From Siphonodentalium dalli (taxonomy: Eukaryota > Mollusca > Scaphopoda > Gadilida > Siphonodentaliidae): 64,000 bases of DNA. The stretch spans positions 208,619,934 to 208,683,933 of the forward strand of contig CP136063.1 of assembly GCA_032622095.1 (NCBI GenBank), in the 5' to 3' direction. Shown here piece after piece: positions 34,801 to 40,358 of the stretch; positions within the stretch are counted from its first letter, which is position 1, and every line of letters begins with the position of its first letter. A program made the position numbers and the translations under genes. Under the pieces are notes generated by a model. It saw nothing but the letters and a program-made list of their open reading frames with translations. It was not told where the DNA came from and did not search any database.

Positions 34801-37256
34801 GTCATTTGCAGAATGAGGTCCCCAGAGGGTGAATTTAGTGACGTTATCCCGCATATGCCATGGGTTATCTGAACAGAATTAAATTTAATAGTATGAATGT
34901 TCAGCATTGGGAGTACATTCAAAAGAGGACACAATGACATTGTTTGAATTTTTTGCTCTAGAATTATCTTTCTTTGTCCATCTGTACATCCAGTCATCTT
35001 TCTTTGTCCATCTGTACATCCAGTCATTTATCTGTCTGTCACTGACATATATCTCTCTTTCCGGACATATATCTCAGCTGTGGTCAAGCCTGAGTTTAGT
35101 GCTTGTCATTTGCAGAATGAGATCCCCAGAGGATGATATAGGGATGCATAGCGGGCTAGCATCACTAAATACACCCTCTCGGGATCTCATTCTGCTTTGG
35201 CCTTCTCTGGAAAGTTTCTTTATTATCAAATTTCTATAGAAACTTCTTCACATAGACTCTATTTCTTTTTTAGTTTAGTTTCTCTATATCCCCAAATTGA
35301 CAGACGGCACATTGCATAATCGAGGTTCCCAATGGGTTTACATCACAATATTCACCATTTGGGAACTTCATGGCCCCATCTGTCTCCCATAGCAGATGGG
35401 GCCATGCAGAATGAGGTACCCAGAGGGTGAATTTAGTGATGCTATCCCACATAGCGGGCTAGCATCACCAAATTCACCCTCTGGGGACCTCATTCTGCAA
35501 ATGACAGGCACACTTAACTCAGACTTGACCGTCGTTCATCAGATCTCCATTAAATTTGGTATGGAGGTTCGCCATCGTGAGTGCTTTCACAAGAGTGCCC
35601 AATTACCTTGTTAGCATTTTCCATTACACAGTTATCCTTCTTTGTTTTCCTAGAAATAATCTTTTGTTGTCCATATGCCCGAGTATCACAGCCATGGGTT
35701 ATCTGATCATCGTATGATCTTTCAATGGAGTAATGGTGCTGTTCTCATTTTCCCATTTAGAGTTATTTATACTAAAATATGGTTTCCATCCTGTCTTTAA
35801 ATTTGGCACCGTGGGTGTATGCCAGCACCAGAGGTGCAACCTCTTGTTCTATATTATTTGCATAGCTTGTTTGTTGACTTATTATTTGAACATTTCCTTC
35901 CAATAAATTGTATGCATGGTTGATAATCAGTTTCTTGCCCTGGCCTCAATTTTCCAGAAATCCGATAAACATAATTTGAAATATTAGATCCTTTTAATGA
36001 ATTTCAGTTCACAAAAGATACCGTTGCATCCTATGTCTAGTATTATTATGTTGGAAAATTCCACTGTCATTTAACCTGTTCTATATTATAAGGGCTGAAG
36101 GATTCATATTCATTGTTGGGGAAATGTTCAAATAATAAGTTCAACAAACAACCTATGGTCATTTGTTGAACATATTTTCTGAACATAAGGGAACTACTCA
36201 TTGATGAGTATTTAGCATAGAAAGGATTAAACCCTTAAAAGGTACTCAATCCGATCAGATGCTCCTAAATTACTATTTTTTTGGCTTCGGGTGTAAAAAA
36301 TATTTGATTCGAGTCGAGGAGAGGAACCTACCCATCAAAGCTCAAGAGTGATCAGATATCAATTTATCCTTCTTTATCTGCAAGACCGTCCGTTTGACCT
36401 CATGCTTCTGTCCCACAAACAATAGAAATAATAAATTTCAAAAATTGATATCTGATCACTCAATCAAATATTTTTAACCCCCGAAGCCAAAGAAATGGTA
36501 ATTTAGGAGCGTCTGATCGGATTGAATACCTTTAAATCTCAAACTCTTAAATGTTACTGTGTTCATGAGATTAGGTATATGGATATGGATATACTCATGT
36601 TGCTTTGTTTGAGGGACCCCCATTGTCTCATTTTGTTAACCCTTCCATGACTGGAGCTTCCTGAAATTTTGCGAAAAACCCTGTGCCAATGCATTCTCTT
36701 ATAACTTTGAGTCTCCCATAGGTTAGGGAGCCTTGCATATATAACAGAATGTATTGGCCTAACTCTATTTACCTTGACCCTGTAAGCTAGTGCCTTCTCT
36801 TATATATGCGAGGCTCCCTATGGGAGACTCGCATATCTAAGGAATGCACTGGCACAGGGTCTTCAATGCTGCACCAGCCCAACTCCCATCATGAAAGGGT
36901 TAAGGTGGATGATGCATGAGGCCATCATAAGTTGTCCAGCGATGGCAAGCTGGTTCGAATCCTGATTAGTGCAGATTTGTGATCCACGCAAAGGGAGGGT
37001 AACCTGATTCGTGTATTTGGGCCCATGGGTTGGTGGTTTCTGCATGCAGTGGAATGGTTTCCATATGGAATTAACCCATCTGAGTGGTCTTTCCTCCACC
37101 CATAAAATTGACAACATGATGATATGGCCTGAAACGACCATAATGCCAAGTAAACCAAACCATTCATTTGTTTGATATATAATTATCTTTATTTTTTTCA
37201 GGGAATTTGTGCCAAAAGACATCAAACCTATCATTCTTAAATCGTCAAAATCATGA
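7734..37256 (+). CDS. POMGNT1: POMGNT1 (O-mannose beta-1,2-GlcNAc transferase), C-terminal half, 11 exons
   Basis: In animals this Golgi type II membrane enzyme (GT13 family) adds GlcNAc in beta-1,2 linkage to O-linked mannose, for example on alpha-dystroglycan. Coding pieces seen here: 7734-7809, 9602-9727, 12072-12130, 13154-13223, 14333-14461, 15212-15402, 18822-18930, 24540-24611, 29901-29942, 33770-33837 and 37202-37256. They total 997 bases and join in one frame to about 331 residues plus stop. All ten internal introns are GT-AG. Family signatures in order: [22 protein letters not shown], the acidic metal-site motif [42 protein letters not shown] and WDLDVRG. The last set separates POMGNT1 from its relative MGAT1. 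Human POMGNT1 is about 660 residues, so the N-terminal anchor, stem domain and start of the catalytic domain are missing. The first exon seen begins in mid-codon (phase 2), so the gene continues upstream. No lesion is seen; it looks functional. Confidence 0.95.
8014..8110 (+). mobile_element. TTAA family C fragment
   Basis: TTAACCCTTTCTATACTAAG followed by GGAAATGTTCAGATAAT and AGTTCAACAAA, as in the complete copy at 39087-39448. The right end is missing. Confidence 0.6.
8256..8482. mobile_element. Hairpin MITE, copy 3
   Basis: CAGTTATTGCCCTAAATAAT to AGGGCATTACTG with near-perfect arms. The centre has a small duplication (GTGAGAGCTTTC / GTGAGAACTTTC). A TA precedes it; the right target base has mutated (TG). 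Confidence 0.8.
8491..9108 (+). mobile_element. Helentron-like short repeat with hairpin ends (tentative)
   Basis: It begins TATTATACCCC with a hairpin partner GGGGGGTATAT, then a GTCC run (8541-8596). About 120-base monomers follow, sharing AAATATGAACCGATTTCAAT A. It ends with a short palindrome GCACTCGAGTGC followed by ACCTCTTGTT. The same ending closes copies near 35852 and 49320. A hairpin start, internal tandem monomers and a 3' hairpin are the layout of non-autonomous Helentron-like elements; the family call is inference. Confidence 0.5.
9126..9564. mobile_element. Palindromic GGTGAATTTAGTGATG-family element
   Basis: AAGCCTGCAAATAGTGTGTC at the left and GACAGACACACTACTTTCAG at the right, with four GAATGAGG/CCTCATTC modules. 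It ends just before exon b of POMGNT1. Confidence 0.75.
9602..9727 (+). CDS. POMGNT1: POMGNT1 exon b
   Basis: Acceptor TATTTCAG (ends 9601), donor GTAAGT at 9728. It has 42 whole codons, beginning [20 protein letters not shown] and ending in the conserved [13 protein letters not shown] segment. Both boundaries are phase 0. The palindromic repeat at 9126-9564 ends only about 37 bases before the acceptor. Confidence 0.95.
9862..10265 (-). mobile_element. Non-LTR retrotransposon tail (CR1/L2-like C-terminus), broken
   Basis: Read on the minus strand, the segment encodes the C-terminal signature of CR1/L2-type LINE proteins: a [13 protein letters not shown] motif, then, after a frameshift near 10070, [15 protein letters not shown] and a closing FKERLDAHL. 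Only the last 130 residues or so remain; the RT and endonuclease are absent, as in a 5'-truncated insertion. It lies in the POMGNT1 intron between exons b and c, antisense to the gene. Confidence 0.8.
10258..11015. mobile_element. Repeat family shared with 14668-15183 and 15500-16045
   Basis: It shares the CATTGAAAT(A)AAATG-GCCCAC / TTGGATCATTTTATT module, a TAGGTAATCCCTATATGATG block, AGTTCTCCCTACATTTTCTG and the ending CTGAGAGTCAAATA. A 24-base word at 10328 (GGCATCAGCACATTGAAAAA) is tandemly doubled. Confidence 0.6.
11728..12032. mobile_element. Palindromic GGTGAATTTAGTGATG-family element, left part missing
   Basis: It contains GGGGACCTCATTCT, the shared middle, then GAGGTTCCCAGAGGGTGAAT and the right end GACAGACACACTATTTGCAG. 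It ends about 40 bases before exon c. Confidence 0.65.
12072..12130 (+). CDS. POMGNT1: POMGNT1 exon c (metal-site motif)
   Basis: Acceptor CATTCCAG, donor GTATGT at 12131. It encodes [19 protein letters not shown] plus two bases of a Ser codon. The EED stretch matches the DXD-like motif that binds Mn2+ and UDP-GlcNAc in GT13 enzymes; the role is known from the family, the residues are seen here. Confidence 0.95.
12593..12765. mobile_element. Hairpin MITE, copy 4 (arms unequal)
   Basis: CACTAATGCCCTAAATAATC to TTTAGGGCATTACTG. The centre is partly deleted, so the right arm lacks the CCATTCATCGG section. Confidence 0.8.
13154..13223 (+). CDS. POMGNT1: POMGNT1 exon d
   Basis: Acceptor AATTTTCAG, donor GTAAGTG at 13224. 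It encodes [20 protein letters not shown] then NDQ. The exon's last 23 bases together with the donor are tandemly duplicated 56 bases downstream. Splicing at the second donor would add 56 bases and shift the frame, so the first donor is the coding one. Confidence 0.94.
13201..13312 (+). repeat. 56-bp tandem duplication of exon d end and splice donor
   Basis: The word CTCAGCATGGAACGACCAGG with its GTAAGTG donor and about 30 following bases occurs at 13205 and again at 13261. The second copy keeps an intact donor at 13280. Confidence 0.95.
13335..13582. mobile_element. TTAA family B MITE, copy 1
   Basis: TTAACCCTTTCATGACTG at the left and CAGTCATGGAAAGGTTAA at the right. It holds two internal palindromes built on ATTCTCTTATATATGCGAG, separated by GGTCAAGGTAGATATTGTT. 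TTAA targets and CCC-starting termini are piggyBac-like. Confidence 0.85.
13683..14045 (+). mobile_element. tRNA-derived SINE
   Basis: A tRNA-like head has an A box (TAGCCGAGACGTAGCGCACT GG) and a B-box-like GGGGATCGCAACC. After a tRNA-unrelated body, the tail carries the GTGCACGTTAAAGAAC motif that recurs in mollusc SINEs. It lies in the intron between exons d and e. Confidence 0.65.
14333..14461 (+). CDS. POMGNT1: POMGNT1 exon e
   Basis: Acceptor TTTGCAG, donor GTAAGC at 14462. It has 43 whole codons, from [20 protein letters not shown] to [11 protein letters not shown]. The segment is highly conserved in the family, and both boundaries are phase 0. Confidence 0.95.
14668..15183. mobile_element. 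TIR-bearing MITE just upstream of exon f
   Basis: Left end GGCCAAATAAAAAATATTGT TTGAGTCTC and right end GAGACTCAAATAATATTTTT TTGGC are inverted copies. The right end lies about 28 bases before exon f, so the element supplies most of the sequence upstream of that acceptor. Confidence 0.75.
15212..15402 (+). CDS. POMGNT1: POMGNT1 exon f (WDWDMW catalytic region)
   Basis: Acceptor TCTATTATAG, donor GTGGGT at 15403. The 191 bases begin [20 protein letters not shown] and include [11 protein letters not shown]. In GT13 enzymes an aspartate of the WD-D motif is the proposed catalytic base. Two copies of one TIR-bearing repeat family flank this exon (14668-15183 and about 15500-16045), the upstream one ending only about 28 bases before the exon. 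Confidence 0.95.
15500..16045. mobile_element. Second copy of the 14668-15183 family
   Basis: It shares CCGCATTGAAATAAATGGCC, GGTAATCCCTGTGTCATATA and AAAGTTCCCTCTA with the upstream copy. Its ends are less well preserved. Confidence 0.65.
16052..16438 (-). mobile_element. TTAA family A MITE (piggyBac-like), copy 1
   Basis: TTAACCCTTTACCCAACA at the left is mirrored by TGTTGGGTAAAGGGTTAA at the right. It contains two 65-base palindromes (16206-16271, 16342-16408) of CCAATGCATTCTCTTATATA TGCGAG type. The asymmetric block with GGTTCTATTGAGACAGACCG and GGAGCCGGTTCCAATGATAT is in reverse orientation relative to the copies at 38638 and 51901. Confidence 0.9.
16439..17843. other. Intronic DNA, no gene seen
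   Basis: AT-rich intron between exons f and g. It holds a short (ATCTTGA)n-like run at 17240-17265, but no open reading frame or RNA gene I can support. Confidence 0.4.
17844..18017. mobile_element. Foldback element (palindrome)
   Basis: Near-perfect inverted arms of about 80 bases: AATGTGTTATATACACA and GATTCATGTATCGCGAC on the left, GTCGCGATACATGAATCGAT and TTGTGTATATAACACATA on the right. The centre is GGCGACCAAGGTCGCC. CG content is well above the surroundings. Confidence 0.85.
18048..18755. repeat. Mosaic of family C fragments and a GTCC-type dispersed repeat
   Basis: AATATTCAGATAATAAGTTC (18053) and TTGTTGAACTTATATATCTG (18568) are family C parts. Between them is a repeat starting CCCCGACATTCCGTCGGAGG. 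The right end, CCATTCAGTATAGAAAGAGT, matches the family C terminus. Confidence 0.5.
18822..18930 (+). CDS. POMGNT1: POMGNT1 exon g
   Basis: Acceptor CCGATCTAG, donor GTGAGT at 18931. The first base completes the Arg codon from exon f. It then encodes [20 protein letters not shown] through [16 protein letters not shown]-bounded MITE begins only about 11 bases past the donor, at 18942. Confidence 0.92.
18942..19234. mobile_element. TTAA family B MITE, copy 2 (degraded)
   Basis: TTAACGCTTTTCATGATGGG AGCTG at the left and AAGCTCCAGTCACGGAAGGG TAAT at the right, with two decayed ATATAAGAGA palindromes. It begins 11 bases downstream of the exon g donor. Confidence 0.7.
19483..20442. mobile_element. 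Palindromic GGTGAATTTAGTGATG-family element interrupted by a TTAA insertion
   Basis: AAGCCTTGAAATAGTGTGTC at the left and GACAGACAAACTTTTTGCAG at the right. The family's TTTGCAGAAGATAA / TATATCCCCTAA middle is split at TTAA by 19709-20236. Without the insert, the two halves join exactly as in other copies. Confidence 0.75.
19709..20236. mobile_element. TTAA-inserted MITE inside the preceding element
   Basis: TTAAAGGCACGGACGGC at the left is mirrored by GCCGCCCGTATCTTTAA at the right. TTAA is duplicated at 19709-19712 and 20233-20236. About 520 bases with no coding potential; piggyBac- or Kolobok-like by target only. Confidence 0.75.
21875..23345. mobile_element. Poly-G-ended DNA transposon (small copy)
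   Basis: Left end AGGGGGGGGTCGG, then AAAAAATTTCCAGGCACGTA TGATG. The right end is the inverted copy, CATACGTGCCTGG then AATTTTTTTCCGACCCCCCC. It is flanked by GTCAAATC at 21867-21874 and 23347-23354. GGGTGGGTG/CACCCACCC runs lie just inside each end. No transposase is seen. It interrupts the piggyBac remnant and contains a hairpin MITE. Confidence 0.8.
22694..22827. mobile_element. Hairpin MITE, copy 5 (innermost of the nest)
   Basis: CAGTAATGCCCTAATTAAAC to TTAATTAGGGCATTACTG with TA on both sides (22692-22693, 22828-22829). At 134 bases it is shorter than the other copies. Confidence 0.88.
24540..24611 (+). CDS. POMGNT1: POMGNT1 exon h
   Basis: Acceptor TTTATAG, donor GTAAGC at 24612. 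Its 24 codons run [20 protein letters not shown] then TLAK, matching the human region before CLHIWDLDVRG. The 3' end of the exon and its donor are tandemly duplicated with a 43-base period. Confidence 0.9.
24591..24676 (+). repeat. 43-bp tandem duplication of exon h end and splice donor
   Basis: ATATGGAAAACTCTGGCTAA AGTAAGCC and the following bases to AATTAATAAAT occur at 24591 and again at 24634. Both copies keep the AAA|GTAAGC donor. Confidence 0.95.
24685..25255 (+). repeat. Two copies of the CCCGACTTCATCCGGGCT repeat
   Basis: Each starts AGCTGATG(C/T)(A/G)CCCGACTT and CCGGGCTA, runs through ACATACCAAATTTGAGTCGG ATCGGTC, and ends in an ACACACAGACAGACAG run and TTCCAAAATATATAATAGAC. The terminal ATATATAATAGACTAGC leads directly into the next unit. 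Confidence 0.75.
25844..26330 (+). repeat. Third, CG-rich copy of the same repeat with internal monomers
   Basis: It begins ACTAGCCGATGAGCCCGAC and contains three monomers of about 115 bases, each with AAATTTCAAGTCGATAGCTC and CGCACGGGCTCG. It ends in GACAGACAGACAAACAGACA G and AAAATATATATGAG. Confidence 0.75.
26537..26681. mobile_element. Foldback element (palindrome)
   Basis: ATGTAATAAATAGA, GTCCCCAGTTTATAG and TTTACAAAAC on the left are mirrored by GTTTTGTAAATTACACTATA AACTGGGGAC and TCTATTTATTACAT on the right; about 55-base arms. Confidence 0.85.
26690..29120. other. Intronic DNA, no gene seen
   Basis: Part of the intron between exons h and i. CpG-containing words are commoner at 26800-28330 than elsewhere. 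An AT-rich low-complexity run (ATCGATTT/AAATTTATTT) lies at 28680-28770. A G/C-run hairpin lies at 29066-29112. No coding exon recognised. Confidence 0.4.
29121..29323. mobile_element. TTAA family B MITE, copy 3 (left end lost)
   Basis: Paired GTGAGTCTCCCATAGGAAGC and GAAGCTCCCTATGGGAGATT palindromes, with GCTCCCATCATGAAAGGCTT AAG at the right end. The left TTAA terminus is missing. Confidence 0.65.
29901..29942 (+). CDS. POMGNT1: POMGNT1 exon i (42-base micro-exon)
   Basis: Acceptor TCTATTTCAG, donor GTATGA at 29943. It encodes [14 protein letters not shown], both ends in phase 0. Identification rests on the highly conserved WDLDVRG motif, which runs straight into exon j (GMWRLFR). Confidence 0.92.
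29943..32286. other. Intronic DNA, no gene seen
   Basis: AT-rich sequence between exon i and the tandem array. No open frame above 60 codons, RNA gene or defined repeat that I can support. Confidence 0.4.
32287..33712 (+). repeat. Tandem array, about 163-bp monomer, ~8 units, with hairpin start
   Basis: It starts with TTTTTAGCTCAACTTTAC and the partner GTAAAGTTTGAGCTA. About eight monomers follow with GGGCTACAGGTCGTAC, GATCATCATAAAATTTGTCA, TGGGGTCATTCGG and AACATGGCCGCCAGCAGCCA TCTTGG. It closes with CAAGTTGAGCTA at 33683. Single diverged monomers recur at 54130-54240. It sits in the intron before exon j, about 57 bases from the acceptor. Confidence 0.8.
33770..33837 (+). CDS. POMGNT1: POMGNT1 exon j
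   Basis: Acceptor ATTTTTCAG, donor GTAAGT at 33838. It encodes [22 protein letters not shown] plus two bases of a Lys codon. A palindromic repeat of the GGTGAATTTAGTGATG family starts about 15 bases past the donor. Confidence 0.92.
33853..34135. mobile_element. Palindromic GGTGAATTTAGTGATG-family element next to the exon j donor
   Basis: AAGCCTGGAAATAGTGTATC starts 15 bases past the donor. It holds the family middle (TTTCTATATCCCC), then GGGTTCCCAGAGTGTGAATT and GGGGACCTCATTCTGCAAAT. Confidence 0.65.
34780..35527. mobile_element. Two palindromic-family elements in tandem
   Basis: A left-arm fragment lies at 34780-34855 (AAGCCTGCAAATAGTGTGTC). A fuller copy lies at 35086-35527, bounded by AAGCCTGAGTTTAGTGCTTG and CAGGCACACTTAACTCAGAC. 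A 30-base tandem duplicate (TTCTTTGTCCATCTGTACAT) sits at 34970-35028. Confidence 0.65.
36116..36231. mobile_element. TTAA family C fragment
   Basis: GGAAATGTTCAAATAATAAG and the inverted TTGTTGAACATATTTTCTGA AC, ending in CATAGAAAGGATTAA. Confidence 0.55.
36236..36535. repeat. Foldback repeat with loop
   Basis: AATCCGATCAGATGCTCCTA AATTAC at the left is mirrored by GTAATTTAGGAGCGTCTGAT CGGATT at the right, and GTGATCAGATATCAATTT by AAATTGATATCTGATCAC. A single arm recurs at 55135-55230. Confidence 0.7.
36636..36903. mobile_element. TTAA family B MITE, copy 4
   Basis: TTAACCCTTCCATGACTGGA GC at the left and GCTCCCATCATGAAAGGGTT AA-type right end (the termini are imperfect inverses). Two internal ATATAAGAGA-type palindromes are separated by TTTACCTTGACC. 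Confidence 0.8.
36905..37190 (+). mobile_element. tRNA-derived SINE abutting the last POMGNT1 exon
   Basis: A tRNA-like head has a canonical B box GGTTCGAATCC at 36952-36962. The body carries TTCCTCCACCCATAAAATTG AC and the 3' part CATAATGCCAAGTAAACC, resembling the 'GTGGCGTTAAAC' end of mollusc SINEs. It stops within about 15-40 bases of the acceptor at 37200-37201. Confidence 0.65.
37202..37256 (+). CDS. POMGNT1: POMGNT1 last coding exon and stop
   Basis: Acceptor TTTTTTCAG ending at 37201. It completes the Lys codon, then reads [17 protein letters not shown] and TGA at 37254-37256. It fits the terminal K-P-x-x-x-P-I-x-L segment of the family. The polypyrimidine tract abuts the end of a tRNA-derived SINE. 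The 3' UTR was not delimited; an AATAAA at 37545-37550 is a candidate polyadenylation signal, but it lies inside a repeat. Confidence 0.9.
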
Positions 37257-37479
37257 TGCATCATCAGGTCCAAGAGAGCTAGGTCATGCGACAGATAGTT
37301 GTAATGGAATTTGGACAATTTTATCACATACAACCTGATGATCTGACCCCTTTCTAGACTGACTGGATTCTCCCACTCAGTTATAAAAGTATTCATTTGA
37401 ATGGTCTTATTATTCAGGAGTTTTCACAAAAAATTTAGCAGACGACAGATAATACAAGTTCAGAATGAAGTCCTATTTA

Positions 37480-37698
37480 TTGTAAATGCTCAGATATGGT
37501 ACCTTATGTCATTTGTTGAACTTATTGTCTGAACATTTCCCTCCAATAAATATGAATCAGTCAGTACTAGTATTATCTTTTTGTCTGACTGCTGTTTGCT
37601 AATTTATCCTGAATGCCCTTCCAAGTGAATAATAGACCATTCCCATGTATACCTTTATAACTGAATGGGAGAAACCATTTAGTACAGAGAGGGTTGAA
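37480..37698. mobile_element. TTAA family C fragment downstream of POMGNT1
   Basis: TTTGTTGAACTTATTGTCTG and AACATTTCCCTCCAATAAAT, ending in TTTAGTACAGAGAGGGTTGA. It holds the AATAAA at 37545 noted for the gene's 3' UTR. Confidence 0.55.
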
Positions 37699-37811
37699 GT
37701 CTTATTTTTTTTACCATATCTAGCTGTTGAGAAATTGGTTTTTTACACCATATCCAATACACTTTTAACTCATTTTAATTTATTGGCCAGTGTTTCTGAA
37801 GCAGTTTGCGA

Positions 37812-37982
37812 TTAACCCTTTCAGTGCCAAGTTCGATATTTTTATCAACCCATATTTCCTTGATCATTTTTCAAATTTATTGATTATAATAATGTATCAC
37901 ATTATTATAATCAATAAATTTGAAAAATGATCAAGGAAATATGGGTTGATACAAAAATCGGAGTTGGCACTGAAAGGGTTAA
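37812..37982. mobile_element. TTAA family D hairpin
   Basis: TTAACCCTTTCAGTGCCAAG to TTGGCACTGAAAGGGTTAA. The arms are almost perfectly complementary to the centre (TTTGAAAAATGATCAAGG / CCTTGATCATTTTTCAAA); 171 bases. Confidence 0.9.
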
Positions 37983-38079
37983 CTAAAATCACACCTGAAC
38001 CAGATGACAGGGTTTGTATGCTAAAAGTCTGCCCCTCTTTTCAATATTGCTTAAATAGATACCACTCATCTAAAAGTAC

Positions 38080-38641
38080 TTAACTCATTCAGTGCCGGTG
38101 ACGGATATATTCTATGCCCTTGTCGTTCCAATTTATGTTCATATATTTGAGCTGACAACAACACAAATATTGTCTTCCTGTGATGATCTGGTACATATAA
38201 AGCTTACCTCACATATTCGTGACTTTTCTCTTAAAAATTGAATGATTGTACCTGTGCATGCGCAGACGGTGCATTCACACAGATTAATTACACCCAGCTC
38301 AAAATACAGTGTAGCGAATATATAGAGGACTGATCCCTTTCTGTCCTATAATTTCTACCAATATTGCACGATACTTTTACAGTAATGCCCAAAGTAATTG
38401 ACCACTTAACCACAGCAGAATCGAGAGCTTTCCGATGAATGGCAACAAGTCAAATTACCGACTAAATCCTGAAAAATTACCCATAATTTCGCTTTGGTTA
38501 AGTGGTCAATTACTTTCGGCATTACTGTATGTAACAATGGAGTATGAACGTATTGCACCAAACCTTTTAAAATGTACCTGAACCTGATACCTGGGTCTGG
38601 AGAGCTGTAAACAGGAGGAAACGTGGCACTGAATGAGTTAA
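38080..38641. mobile_element. TTAA family D-like element containing a hairpin MITE
   Basis: TTAACTCATTCAGTGCC at the left, GGCACTGAATGAGTTAA at the right. The body (560 bases) hosts the TA-hairpin MITE at 38380-38527. Its right TTAA is at the same time the left TTAA of the next element. Confidence 0.85.
38380..38527. mobile_element. Hairpin MITE, copy 6
   Basis: CAGTAATGCCCAAAGTAATT to AATTACTTTCGGCATTACTG with TA on both sides. The left arm lacks the TTATGGGTAA section present in the right arm. Confidence 0.85.
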
Positions 38642-39027
38642 CCCTTTACCCAACAGAATGGCCCTGTGCCAATGCATTCTCTTATATATGCGAGTCGACC
38701 ATAGGTCACCTCGCATATATAAGAGAATGCATTGGCTTAACACATTAAAAATTATAAAATTGTTAAAGAATGTAAGAAAAAATGGTAAAAAGTGTTAAAA
38801 AAAGATTTTTTTTAGGCCAATGCATTCTCTTATATATGCGAGGCGACCTATGGTCGCCTCGCATATATAAGAGAATGCATTGGCACAGGGCATAACTGTA
38901 ACTATCACAATGTGGTCAAGGAGCCGGTTCCAATGATATCCATATTTGTATGGTTCTATTGAGAGAGACCGAAGATATTTTAGGCTGTTGAAGCTTTATT
39001 TGGCCGGTTTGTTGGGTAAAGGGTTAA
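38638..39027 (+). mobile_element. TTAA family A MITE, copy 2
   Basis: TTAACCCTTTACCCAACA to TGTTGGGTAAAGGGTTAA. Palindromes at 38669-38735 and 38816-38883 have the centres GCGAGTCGACCATAGGTCAC and GGCGACCTATGGTCGCC. Confidence 0.9.
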
Positions 39028-39086
39028 GAACCAACAGCTAGTCTTGAAAAGATATCAAATCTCAAACATACACGCATCAGTGTAGT

Positions 39087-39448
39087 TTAACCCTTTCTAT
39101 ACTAAATACTCATTGACGAGTAGTTCAGGAAATGTTCAGATAATAAGTTCAACAAATGACAATAGCTCATTTGTTTAACTTATTATCTTAACACTTCCCC
39201 CCAGCCCTCTCAATTCAGAATTTGGGGCCAGTTTGCTTCAGAAAATGGCTTCGGCATTGCTGCTTGCCATAGCCAATTATGAGGGCTGTCCCACCATTTG
39301 ATAGAAATCCTTCTGCACTTGTATTATTTTTTCGTATATCTGTTATTTGCTTTTATTAGCTGAATATTCCTCCAAATGAATTTTTGACCATTCCGATGCA
39401 GTCTTCTATAACTGAATGTGAAAATCCTTTTCGTGCAGAAAGGTTTAA
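39087..39448. mobile_element. TTAA family C MITE, most complete copy
   Basis: TTAACCCTTTCTATACTAAA at the left and TTTCGTGCAGAAAGGTTTAA at the right. An internal hairpin GTTCAGATAATAAGTTCAAC / GTTTAACTTATTATCTTAAC is present. Confidence 0.75.
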
Positions 39449-39556
39449 AAGGTAGTAAAATTTCATGGAAACAAATTAGGAAAATAAATTAATTTCCATT
39501 GACAAAAGTCATTCAGAAGATGAGCGATCACTTTTGTTGAATTTAATCTGATAATA

Positions 39557-39930
39557 GCTAGGTTCAACGACATATATGTGTAACTTGTAACACATGTCAC
39601 TGTGGTATGCTGGGGGATACCACTGGTGGGAAATGTCATCAGACAAACACAAACCAATTCTCGCCATTTACATCGGCATATATTGTCATATATTCGCTCT
39701 ATACAATGTGACAGAACCGGTTTAATATGCCCTGCTTGGCTAAAACAGATATTTCTTGAGAAACCTCTGGTGTTGAACATCTAGTTCACTTAATGTGAAG
39801 TGGTTCAAAAGACCAGCCTTCAAGTACATTCAACATACAACTAAATATACAAACAAAATGACTGTGTACATGTAGTCGCTGTGGTCACTTGTTACATGTT
39901 ACGCCTATCTGTGGTTGAACCTGGTTAATC
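39557..39930. mobile_element. MITE with diverged inverted ends (tentative)
   Basis: TAGGTTCAACGACATATATG TGTAACTTGTAACA at the left resembles the inverse of TGTTACATGTTACGCCTATC TGTGGTTGAACCTG at the right. A related segment (ACACAAACCAATTATCGCCA) recurs at 59492. Confidence 0.5.
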
Positions 39931-40194
39931 TTGACAGTAGGTGATATTTGCTGTTTTGGCAATTGCTCCACATGTCAATCAGAGAAACATTGATTACGGT
40001 ACATTATATGTACTATAGTCCAGCAAATTGTCAAAGGCAATATGTATGTTGAGTATTGTATAACCCATCCCATAACGTTTTACATCATTATTTTCATTCA
40101 AGTCAACTACATATATTCGTTGCAATATATAAATGCCCTTTAATTAATATTTAAAGATTATTTTTCTGTACTGTGAGTATGTGTGTGTGGATTA

Positions 40195-40358
40195 CAGTAA
40201 TGCCTAAGTAATCGACCCCTTAACCACAGCAGAATTATGGGTAACTTTTCAGGATTTAGTCGGAAATATGGCTTGTTGCCATTCATCGGAAAGCTCTCCC
40301 TGAAAAGTTACCCATAATTCTGCTGTGGTTATGGAGTCAATTAATTAGGGCATTACTG
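40195..40358. mobile_element. Hairpin MITE, copy 7
   Basis: CAGTAATGCCTAAGTAATCG to AATTAATTAGGGCATTACTG with TA at 40193-40194 and 40359-40360. The centre is asymmetric, as in copy 4. Confidence 0.85.

Noticed and set aside
36945-36965. True tRNA gene suggested by GGTTCGAATCC
   Set aside because: No complete cloverleaf can be drawn around the B box and a SINE body follows; it is a tRNA-derived SINE.
36863-37396. 177-codon open frame on the minus strand
   Set aside because: It spans the SINE, the antisense of the last POMGNT1 exon and unrelated flank; no known protein is seen.
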